Assembly: GCA_018725485.1 (NCBI GenBank)
Contig: QLUP01000016.1
Span: 1 to 12,812, forward strand
Length of the DNA stretch: 12,812 nt
DNA from: Candidatus Lithacetigena glycinireducens
GTDB taxonomy: Bacteria; Coprothermobacterota; HKB111
Direction: 5' to 3'
The notes below the pieces were generated by a model, which had not been told where the DNA came from, did no database searches, and saw only the letters and a program-made list of their open reading frames with translations. Positions 1-6,118 of this stretch are shown in pieces. A program made the translations under genes and the position numbers. Positions within the stretch are counted from its first letter, which is position 1. Each line of letters begins with the position of its first letter.

Positions 1-29
1 TATGAAGGATAGAATAAATTGGGGTATAT

Positions 30-58
30 TTGTTGTAGATTAGAACAAGTTATATGAA
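30..58 (+). promoter_or_regulatory. Possible weak promoter for mntA-hepT
   Basis: TTGTTG at 30-35 and TATGAA at 53-58 are separated by 17 bases, which would place a transcript start near 65, just ahead of the Shine-Dalgarno site of mntA. Both boxes match the sigma-70 consensus only partly (3 of 6 and 4 of 6). The only other content of the first 90 bases is a short open stretch ending in TAG at 41-43, which could be the tail of an upstream gene but is too short to identify. Confidence 0.25.
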
Positions 59-90
59 ATTCAGAACCCTGTTATAAGAGGTGAAAAACT

Positions 91-375
91 ATGAAGAGAG
101 AAGAAATATTTGAAAAGATTATTCGGATGCTAAAGAATCGTGGGGTAAAAAAAATAGCTATCTTTGGCTCTTATGTTAGAGGAGAGGAGAAACCAGAAAG
201 CGATATAGATGTTATTGTGGAATTTTCAGAAAGGAGAAGTCTTCTTGAAATTGTGGGAATAGAGCAAGAGTTATCCGATGCGATAGGCTTGAAAGTTGAT
301 CTGCTCACTGAAAAATCTATAAGCCCCTATTTGATCGATAGAATCAAGAAAGAAATGGTGGTGATTTATAGATGA
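91..375 (+). CDS. mntA: MNT-type minimal nucleotidyltransferase, antitoxin of an MNT/HEPN pair
   Basis: A 94-residue protein that is almost entirely one minimal nucleotidyltransferase domain. It shows the nucleotidyltransferase signature Gly26-Ser27 followed by the Asp38-x-Asp40 pair in SDIDV, and a plausible third metal ligand, Asp70, in KVDLL. In characterised MNT/HEPN systems this enzyme transfers AMP units from ATP to a tyrosine of the partner HEPN RNase and so silences it. An AAGAGGTG ribosome site at 76-83 lies 7 bases before the ATG. The stop codon overlaps the start of the next gene (ATGA, 372-375), typical of a translationally coupled toxin-antitoxin pair. All three acidic residues are present, so the enzyme looks active. 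The family and the pairing are clear; action as an antitoxin is inferred from homologous systems. Confidence 0.88.
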   Translation: MKREEIFEKIIRMLKNRGVKKIAIFGSYVRGEEKPESDIDVIVEFSERRSLLEIVGIEQELSDAIGLKVDLLTEKSISPYLIDRIKKEMVVIYR

Positions 376-719
376 AAAAAGACAAACTCGTATATCTGAG
401 ACATATTATAGATGCAATAAACCGAATCGAGGAATACACAAAAGGATTGGAGTATATTGATTTTATGAAGATTAATCTGATTCAAGCAGGGGTAATCAGG
501 GAGATTGAGATTATTGGCGAGGCCACGAAGAGATTATCCGATGAGATCAAAGAGAAATATTCCGGCATACCTTGGAGGAAAATAGCAGGGATGAGAGATA
601 AATTGATACACGATTATATGGGGGTAGACCTGGACGCTGTCTGGGATACAGTTGAAAGAGATATCCCCCAACTAAAGGAGAAGATAAAGGGTGTAATTGA
701 AAGGGAAGAGGCAACATGA
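372..719 (+). CDS. hepT: HEPN-domain RNase toxin (HepT, DUF86 family)
   Basis: A 115-residue, largely alpha-helical protein of the HepT/DUF86 family, the usual partner of MNT antitoxins. The catalytic HEPN motif R-x4-H is seen as Arg75 to His80 in RDKLIHDY, and Tyr82 sits two residues after the histidine. That is the R-x4-H-x-Y form in which the tyrosine is the residue AMPylated by MntA in studied systems. The upstream helix pair includes [13 protein letters not shown] (residues 40-52), also typical of the family. The gene overlaps mntA by 4 bases and ends with TGA at 717-719. Known members dimerise and cleave RNA, including tRNA. Toxicity here is inferred from the intact motif. No further gene follows before the grd promoter, so this is a self-contained two-gene unit. 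Confidence 0.88.
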   Translation: MKKDKLVYLRHIIDAINRIEEYTKGLEYIDFMKINLIQAGVIREIEIIGEATKRLSDEIKEKYSGIPWRKIAGMRDKLIHDYMGVDLDAVWDTVERDIPQLKEKIKGVIEREEAT

Positions 720-840
720 GCCTGGTTCAGACAAATAGGTCCAACTCAATTTTTACCCTATTTTTATTGAATGGGGTTATGGTAAGGCTATTAAAGGTAT
801 TTAAGTGTTAAAGAGAAGATTCTTCATAGAGTGTAGGGAA

Positions 841-884
841 GGGAAAAGATGGGATTGCCGCAGGGCTTCGCCCTTCGCAATGAC
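841..884 (+). repeat. Degenerate palindromic intergenic repeat, copy 1
   Basis: An imperfect palindrome lies at 854-881. ATTGC (854-858) pairs with GCAAT (877-881), and inside it AGGGC (862-866) pairs with GCCCT (870-874) around a TTC loop. The flank GGGAAAAGATG at 841-851 recurs, slightly changed, before copy 2. It resembles the dispersed REP/MITE-like palindromes found between genes in many bacteria. Whether it is dispersed in this genome cannot be seen from one window. Confidence 0.6.
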
Positions 885-904
885 TTTCGGGGGATGACAG
901 GGGT

Positions 905-942
905 GGGGAAAGATGAGGCTGCCGCGCTTCGCTCGCAGAGAC
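905..942 (+). repeat. Degenerate palindromic intergenic repeat, copy 2
   Basis: Direct, diverged repeat of the element about 60 bases upstream: GGGGAAAGATG, then GCCGC, CTTCGC, CGCA and GAC in the same order. Its stem is CTGC (919-922) with GCAG (935-938), plus an inner GC/GC pair around TTC. It is shorter than copy 1 by a few bases. The grd promoter begins only 11 bases after it ends, so the hairpin would lie just upstream of the -35 box. Confidence 0.55.
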
Positions 943-952
943 AATTATTTAT

Positions 953-981
953 TTGTTTAAAAACCACCGATATAGTATAAT
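953..981 (+). promoter_or_regulatory. Likely sigma-70 type promoter of the grd operon
   Basis: A perfect -10 box TATAAT at 976-981 is preceded, after 17 bases, by TTGTTT at 953-958 as a -35 box. Transcription would start near 988 and give a leader of roughly 35 bases ending in AAGGGAGG (1004-1011), 10 bases before the grdE ATG. This placement argues that the open frame running upstream of 1022 is not translated. No operator or riboswitch-sized leader is seen between promoter and gene. Confidence 0.6.
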
Positions 982-1021
982 TTTTAATGAAATTAACACC
1001 CATAAGGGAGGCAATTTAAGA

Positions 1022-2662
1022 ATGATTGTTATAACACCTGATAATTTTCAAAAAGAGGTGTTGGAATCTTCTGTTCCAGTAGTTCTGGACTGCTGGAGGC
1101 CGGGATGCCACATCTGTGAAGAATTAGAACCTCAGGTAGAAGAGTTAAATAAGGAGTTGGCAGGAAAAGTTAAGTTTGGGACTTTAAATGTAAGCGATTA
1201 TAGAGCTTTTGCTCTGGCTAACCTGGAAAAAAAGGTGATGTTTCCTACTTACTACTTTTTCATCAAAGGGCAAATCGTGGATAAACTATGTGGCACAGAA
1301 TGCTCTCTCAGCACCATTAAAGCCAAGACTAAAAAGGTTTTGGAATTAAGCGAAGTAAAAGAAATTTCAAAAGTATTAGATTTGAAGTTTAATTATTTTT
1401 ACATCAAAGAAGTTAAATTTGGTTCTAAAACTGAAATAAAGGACAGTACATTATTCATTAATTCAGAAGAGCTAACCAGCAAGATTCTGGAAGACCCTCG
1501 CATTAAAAGCGTTGTTCTGGAGATTGCCCATCCGGGAGAATCGGTTAGAATTATGCCGGTAAAAGATGTGGTAGAACCAAGAACTAAAGTTAACGGAGGC
1601 AAAGGATACTTTTCAGGAGTATTGGGAGAACCGCAACCTGTGGGTGAAGGTGTTACCAATGTGCTTAAGGGTGTGGGAGTGGTAACTGTTGGTAAAATGG
1701 TGGCTTTTCAGGAAGGCATCATTGATATGAGCGGTCTTGGAGCACCCTACTCTATTTTTTCCCGGAATATTAATATCTGCTTAGTAATAGAACCTGTTGA
1801 TAATATTGAAAGACATGCTCATGAAGAAGCCTTACGTCTGGCTGGATTCAAGGCAGCTAATTACTTGGCTGAAGCGTCGGTTAATCTGGAACCGTGTGAA
1901 GTTAAGCACTATGTCAGGGAACCCATGATTGATTTACCTGAAAAATATCCCGGCTTACCTAAGGTAGGATATGTGAAGCTTATTCTTGCCCAGGGGTTAT
2001 TACACGATACCTATGTTTATGGGTGGGATGCCAAGAAGATGATAGCCACAGTTATGGAACCTATGGAAGCAGTTGATGGAGCGATCGTCAGCGGAAACTG
2101 CGTTTCATCCTGCGATAAAAGCACTACCTACCACCATCAAAATGACCCGGTGATTTTTGAGCTATTGGAAAAACATGGAAAAGAAGTTAATTTTATTGCC
2201 ACTATTATTGCACCAGAAGGGGTAACCCTGGAAATAAAAAAACGCTCTACTTTTATGGTTGGAAAAATAGCTAAATCTCTTGGTCTTGAGGGAGCTGTAG
2301 TAACTCAGGAAGGCTTTGGCAACCCGGATACTGATTTAATGCTTGCCTGTAAGAACCTGGAAAAAAATGGCATTAAAACGGTTTTAATAACCGATGAATA
2401 TGCCGGGAGGGATGGTTCTTCACAGTCTTTAGCTGATGCTACACCTGAAGCCAATGCCGTGGTAAGTTCAGGAAACGCCAATGAGCTGATTACTATTCCC
2501 CCTATGAAAAAAATTATTGGAAATAAAGAATCAGTTAAGGTAATCGCTGGAGGATCTGATAACTCTTTGAATCCAGACGGGAGTATGACTGTAGAATTGC
2601 AGGTATTTGTTGGAGCTACCAATCAACTTGGTTTTACTTATCTTTCTGCGAAAACCGTTTAG
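1022..2662 (+). CDS. grdE: Thioredoxin-GrdE fusion: glycine reductase protein B proprotein with N-terminal thioredoxin domain
   Basis: The protein has 546 residues. Residues 1 to about 110 form a thioredoxin fold with redox motif Cys29-His-Ile-Cys32 (in WRPGCHIC) and a cis-proline candidate Pro75 in MFPTYYFF. From about residue 119 it follows GrdE, with PGESVRIMPVKDV, FQEGIIDMSG, TQGLLHDTYVYG-like and QEGFGNPDTDL motifs. GrdE is a proprotein of selenoprotein B; family members are cleaved before a cysteine to leave a pyruvoyl group that forms a Schiff base with the amino substrate. Here that site is Asn359-Cys360 in SGNCVSSC. Cleavage would leave a ~359-residue chain carrying thioredoxin and a 187-residue chain. 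In studied grd operons trxA is a separate gene, so the fusion is unusual. The start is set by AAGGGAGG 10 bases upstream; an in-frame start at 953 would lie in the promoter. No plausible separate grdE start exists near the junction. Assignment to glycine rather than sarcosine or betaine reductase is likely, not proven. Confidence 0.9.
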   Translation: MIVITPDNFQKEVLESSVPVVLDCWRPGCHICEELEPQVEELNKELAGKVKFGTLNVSDYRAFALANLEKKVMFPTYYFFIKGQIVDKLCGTECSLSTIKAKTKKVLELSEVKEISKVLDLKFNYFYIKEVKFGSKTEIKDSTLFINSEELTSKILEDPRIKSVVLEIAHPGESVRIMPVKDVVEPRTKVNGGKGYFSGVLGEPQPVGEGVTNVLKGVGVVTVGKMVAFQEGIIDMSGLGAPYSIFSRNINICLVIEPVDNIERHAHEEALRLAGFKAANYLAEASVNLEPCEVKHYVREPMIDLPEKYPGLPKVGYVKLILAQGLLHDTYVYGWDAKKMIATVMEPMEAVDGAIVSGNCVSSCDKSTTYHHQNDPVIFELLEKHGKEVNFIATIIAPEGVTLEIKKRSTFMVGKIAKSLGLEGAVVTQEGFGNPDTDLMLACKNLEKNGIKTVLITDEYAGRDGSSQSLADATPEANAVVSSGNANELITIPPMKKIIGNKESVKVIAGGSDNSLNPDGSMTVELQVFVGATNQLGFTYLSAKTV

Positions 2663-2676
2663 GAGGTCCGTATTAA

Positions 2677-3153
2677 ATGGGAAAATTTGAGGGTAAGAAA
2701 TTTTGTGCAATTGGAGAACGCGATGGAATTCCCGGTCCTGCCATGGCAGAATGCCTGAATTCCCTCGGTGGAGAAGTAGTATTTATTACTTCCGAGTGTT
2801 TTGTCTGAACGGCTGCAGGTTCAATGGACCTGGAAAATCAAGGAAGGATTAAAGAAATAGCTGAAAAATATGGTCAGGATGAAGTTGTCGTGGTTTTAGG
2901 TAACGCTGACCCAGGTGGAGCAGAGGTTTTTGCTGAAACCGTGACCATAGGCGACCCTTCTTACGCAGGTCCATTGGCTGGAGTCTCGTTGGGACTCCCC
3001 GTATATCATATTTTTGAATTAAAAAGTGAAGTTGACCCTTCAGTCTGGCAGGAAAATATAGAAATGATGGAATTAGTTCTTGATGTTGAAGGGCTGATTA
3101 ATTCCATTAAAGAAAGACGAGAAAAATACAGCAGGTATAGCATACCGGTATAG
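2677..3153 (+). CDS. grdA: Glycine reductase selenoprotein A (Sec44)
   Basis: The 158-residue selenoprotein is read through an in-frame TGA at 2806-2808, which encodes selenocysteine 44. The redox motif is Cys41-Phe-Val-Sec44, followed by [11 protein letters not shown], the family hallmark. The N-terminal part (FEGKK, then [10 protein letters not shown]) and the end ([25 protein letters not shown]) also match GrdA, and the length equals the usual one. The small acidic protein takes the carboxymethyl group from protein B as a Se-carboxymethyl selenoether, hands a ketene-equivalent to protein C, and is re-reduced by thioredoxin. AGGAGG at 2661-2666 overlaps the grdE stop, with 10 bases to the ATG. 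GrdA is shared by glycine, sarcosine and betaine reductases. A standard gene caller would stop at 2808 or begin falsely at 2824. Confidence 0.96.
2809..2835 (+). promoter_or_regulatory. Candidate bacterial SECIS hairpin of grdA
   Basis: Just after the Sec codon (2806-2808), CAGGT at 2816-2820 pairs perfectly with ACCTG at 2828-2832 around a 7-base loop, which a T-G pair could shorten to 5. The stem begins 7 bases after the UGA, within coding sequence, where bacterial SECIS elements sit to recruit SelB. The stem is short and the fold was judged by eye. Confidence 0.55.
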
Positions 3154-3164
3154 GAGGCTGATTA

Positions 3165-4478
3165 ATGGAAAAGATAAGAGTAGTTCATTATATCAACCAA
3201 TTTTTTGGAGGAATCGGAGGAGAAGATAAAGCAGGTTTAGAGCCTCTGGTGAGAACCGGGAAAGTTGGACCTGGAATTGCCTTACAGAATATTCTTGGTG
3301 ACGAATATGAAATCGTAGCAACTATTGTCTGTGGTGATAATTATTTTGTAGAAAATCTGGAGAAAGTTAAACTGGAATTACTGAAACTTATTAAAGAATC
3401 CAATCCCCAAATCTTTTTTGCTGGTCCAGCGTTTAATGCGGGGAGGTACGGAGTAGCCTGTGGAACTATCTGTGAAGTGGTGCAAAAGGAACTGGGAATT
3501 CCAGTGGTTACCGGTGTTTTCTCGGGTAGTCCAGCGGCTGAGATGTTTAATCGGAATCTTTACATCGCAACTACTGCTGATTCAGCCCGGGGTATGGAAG
3601 AAGCAGTTAGAAGAATGGTTAACCTGGGTGTTAAGCTTCTGCAGAAACTTCCGATTGGCGACCCTGAAGTTGAAAATTATATTCCCCGGGGTATAAGGCA
3701 AAATATTTTCAGTGAAGATTTAGGGGCCAAAAGAGCTGTGGATATGTTAGTTAAAAAACTGAACCAGGAACCCTTTAAAACAGAATATCCTATGCCTTCC
3801 TTTGATAGGGTCCCACCTGCTCATCCCGTTGAAAGTTTATCCGAGGCTGTAGTGGGACTTACCGGGTGTGGTGGAATTGTACCTAAAGGTAATCCCGACC
3901 GAATTGAAGCCTCCAGCGCTTCTAAGTATGGAACTTACGAAATTACTGGAGTTGCTAACCTCACCGGAGAGATGTTTGAATCTGCCCATGGAGGATACGA
4001 TACCACCTATGCCAATGAGGACCCGGATAGGGTTCTACCGGTTGATGTTCTCAGAGACATGGAAAGAGAAGGTAAAATAAAGAAACTCCACGATATTTTC
4101 TATAGTACTGTGGGTAATGGTACTTCGGTAGAAAATGCTAAAAGATATGGCCAGGAAATTGCTCAGAAGTTTAAAGATGCGGCGGTCAACGCGGTTATGG
4201 TAACCTCTACCTGAGGCACCTGCACGCGTTGCGGCGCAACGCTGGTTAAAGAAATTGAAAGAGCAGGTATTCCCACAGTGCATATTGCTACGGTGGTGCC
4301 TATTTCTCAAACTGTTGGCGCTAACAGGATTGTTCCTGCAGTAGCTATTCCTTACCCCTTAGGTGACCCCAAATTATCCAGGGAAGAGGAATATAAACAA
4401 CGTAGGAAAATTGTGGAGACTGCTTTAAGAGCAGTATCAACTCATATAGATACTCAAACCGTTTTTGAGGTAAAATAA
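3165..4478 (+). CDS. grdB: Glycine reductase protein B selenoprotein subunit (Sec350)
   Basis: A 437-residue selenoprotein read through an in-frame TGA at 4212-4214, giving Sec350 in the motif TST-Sec-GTCTRCGA; Sec350 and Cys353 form a U-x2-C pair. Strong family blocks are HYINQFF near the start, GPAFNAGRYG, EYPMPSFDRVPPAHP, HGGYDTTYANEDPDRV and, after the Sec, TVGANRIVPAVAIP. With the processed GrdE chains it forms substrate-specific protein B, whose selenol is thought to attack the carbon of the activated amine. AGGAGG at 3152-3157 is 7 bases before the ATG and overlaps the grdA stop. The frame ends in tandem stops TAA TAG at 4476-4481. Sarcosine (GrdF) and betaine (GrdH) paralogs are close relatives, so the substrate is inferred from the GrdE-type partner. 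Confidence 0.95.
4215..4242 (+). promoter_or_regulatory. Candidate bacterial SECIS hairpin of grdB
   Basis: GCGTTGC (4226-4232) and GCAACGC (4236-4242) form a perfect 7-bp stem with a GGC loop, starting 11 bases after the Sec UGA (4212-4214). The GC-rich stem stands out in AT-rich surroundings. Position, size and a G-containing loop fit bacterial SECIS elements read by SelB. It lies within the codons for CTRCGATL, so it must serve both coding and structure. Confidence 0.7.
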
Positions 4479-4481
4479 TAG

Positions 4482-4530
4482 CGTTAAGACTAAGAGATTT
4501 CAACACGGTATTTAGTCTAAGAGAATAACG
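4482..4530 (+). promoter_or_regulatory. Long-range inverted repeat between grdB and grdC
   Basis: AGACTAA (4487-4493) is complementary to TTAGTCT (4512-4518) with an 18-base loop. Outside it CGTTA (4482-4486) is complementary to TAACG (4526-4530), with a 7-base asymmetric bulge on the 3' side. It begins four bases after the grdB stop codon. It could be an RNA processing or stability element, or an operator. Function is unknown. Confidence 0.4.
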
Positions 4531-4560
4531 GGGGAGGTATAATAAACCTCCCCTCTTACT
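4530..4560 (+). terminator. Hairpin between grdB and grdC (possible attenuator or weak terminator)
   Basis: GGGGAGGT (4531-4538) pairs perfectly with ACCTCCCC (4546-4553) around a 7-base AT-only loop, and a G-T pair at 4530/4554 can extend it. The stem is strong, but what follows (CTTACT) is not a run of T, so full intrinsic termination looks unlikely. It may reduce read-through, or protect the upstream mRNA and so set a lower level of grdCD than of grdEAB. The grdC Shine-Dalgarno GGAGG at 4563-4567 lies just outside the stem, though its bases could compete for the CCTCCCC arm. Confidence 0.45.
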
Positions 4561-4576
4561 ATGGAGGTAATTTAAT

Positions 4577-6115
4577 ATGAGACCAGTGGTAAAAGGAGTA
4601 GCACTCTCACTTTTTCATGTGCCTACCCTGATGGCTTATTATGGGAATGTTCCATATTATGAAAGAGTGTTTAAGCCTGATTCTGAATACTTATCTAAAC
4701 TTACTTCAACTGCAAGAACCTATGATGAGGTGGTAAAATATCCCCCCAACCAGGTATTTATTGGAAATTATTCACCTGAAGATTTAAGAAAGATTAGCAG
4801 ACCCTGGTCAGTCAATGATAACTTCTCAGCAAATAGAGCAGGGGAGTTTGGTGAAATATTCAATGAACTGGAATTCTATGGGTGGTTAAAAATCGCCGAT
4901 TCTTTTGACCTGGTATGGTTAGAAAAAAGCTTTTTAGCCCGGGTAAAAGAAATTCTTTCCGGGCATTCTTTATTTAATCCATCTGACCTGAAGGATTTAG
5001 GTGAAGGCAGGGACTTGGAAGATGTTAAAAATGAGATTAATAAGGGTAATGCTATACCTTTACTTTGTGGTTCAGAAATAGTTGGTAGTGTTAGAAACGC
5101 ACATAGTTACGATGAAAATCTGAAAGGCTATCCCCTCCTGGAAAAATTATCTAATAAGGCTTCAGCAATAGTAGTTTTAAGGCAGGTTATTAACAATTGT
5201 GCTATGGAAGCTAAATCCATAGATTTCGTCATAGAATCCTCTGAAGAAGCGGTAGGAGATATGTTTCAACCTGGAGGTGGAGACCTGGCTAAAGCCATCG
5301 CTGAAAAAGCTCAATGTGTTAATGCTAATGGAGTGGATGTTCGGGCATTTTGTGCTGGACCGGCTGGAGCAGTCGTTATAGCATCTTCCCTGGTTAAATC
5401 AGGGCTGTTTAAAAATGTGGCGGTTATCGGTGGAGGCTCAATACCTAAATTAGGAATGAACTCCCGGGAGCATGTGGCTAAAGGTTTGAAACCCTTAGAA
5501 GATTGCCTGGGAGCAGTAGCCATACTTATTTCTGAAGATGACGGTGTATCACCGGTGATAAATCTTGATTCCGTCGGTAGACATAAAGTCGGGACAGGGT
5601 CTTCGCCACAGGCAATCACCACAGCCCTGGTTTCTGAACCACTGAAAAAACTGGGACTCAGTTTTTCAGATGTAGATAAATATGCTCCCGAACTTCATAA
5701 CCCTGAAATAACCGAACCTGCAGGAGCAGGTGATGTTCCCCTGGCTAATATCAAAATGATTGCCGCCTTAGCTACCATGCAGGGTGAGATAAAACGAGAA
5801 CAAATGGACAGTTTTATTGTTGAGAGAGGTATAGTTGGCTTTTCTCCAACCCAGGGACATATTCCCTCAGGGGTACCTTTTCTGGGGTGGGCAAGGAAAG
5901 AGATTCTAAAGGGAAACTGGAAAAGGGTTATGGTAATTGGAAAAGGAAGTCTGTTTTTAGCCCGAATGACTAACCTTGCTGAAGGGTTTTCTTTCCTGGT
6001 GGAAAAGAATGAACCACTCAGGGAATTACCACAACCGTCAACCCTGAGCAGGGAATATATAAGAGAGGTAATAATTGAAGTTTTACAGGAAATATCAGGT
6101 AATCTTGGAGGGTGA
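4577..6115 (+). CDS. grdC: Glycine reductase protein C, beta subunit (ketoacyl-synthase-like)
   Basis: The 512-residue protein matches GrdC in length and motifs. It belongs to the thiolase/ketoacyl-synthase III superfamily, with a nucleophile-type Cys259 in RAFCAGPAGA, IESSEEAVGDMFQPGGGDLAKA upstream of it in shortened form (IESSEEA, GGGDLAKA), NPEITEPAGAGDVP, and His428 in PTQGHIPSGVP as a possible catalytic histidine. With GrdD it makes protein C, which receives the acetyl group from GrdA and releases acetyl phosphate. GGAGG at 4563-4567 is 9 bases before the ATG. It is separated from grdB by 98 bases with two hairpins, the largest gap within the operon. GrdC serves all substrate types of Grd reductase. 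Identification is firm. Confidence 0.94.
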   Translation: MRPVVKGVALSLFHVPTLMAYYGNVPYYERVFKPDSEYLSKLTSTARTYDEVVKYPPNQVFIGNYSPEDLRKISRPWSVNDNFSANRAGEFGEIFNELEFYGWLKIADSFDLVWLEKSFLARVKEILSGHSLFNPSDLKDLGEGRDLEDVKNEINKGNAIPLLCGSEIVGSVRNAHSYDENLKGYPLLEKLSNKASAIVVLRQVINNCAMEAKSIDFVIESSEEAVGDMFQPGGGDLAKAIAEKAQCVNANGVDVRAFCAGPAGAVVIASSLVKSGLFKNVAVIGGGSIPKLGMNSREHVAKGLKPLEDCLGAVAILISEDDGVSPVINLDSVGRHKVGTGSSPQAITTALVSEPLKKLGLSFSDVDKYAPELHNPEITEPAGAGDVPLANIKMIAALATMQGEIKREQMDSFIVERGIVGFSPTQGHIPSGVPFLGWARKEILKGNWKRVMVIGKGSLFLARMTNLAEGFSFLVEKNEPLRELPQPSTLSREYIREVIIEVLQEISGNLGG

Positions 6116-6118
6116 TGT

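Noticed and set aside
815-825. Perfect short palindrome GAAGATTCTTC between hepT and the grd promoter
   Set aside because: It is only 11 bases in an AT-rich gap with no paired copy or nearby gene feature, so chance is likely.
953-1021. Upstream extension of grdE to an in-frame start at 953, adding 23 residues
   Set aside because: It has no ribosome site and overlaps the likely -35 and -10 boxes; the ATG at 1022 has AAGGGAGG at proper spacing and begins the thioredoxin domain as expected.
1319-1400. An internal start giving a separate grdE behind trxA
   Set aside because: No ATG occurs near the domain junction, and the TTG codons present lack a properly spaced ribosome site; a true fusion is the simpler reading.
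2677-2823. grdA and grdB as pseudogenes broken by nonsense codons
   Set aside because: Both stops are UGA, lie exactly at the known Sec positions, and the protein matches on both sides in the same frame.
4278-4478. A separate 66-residue gene beginning at 4278
   Set aside because: It is the C-terminal part of GrdB after the selenocysteine codon, with no ribosome site of its own.
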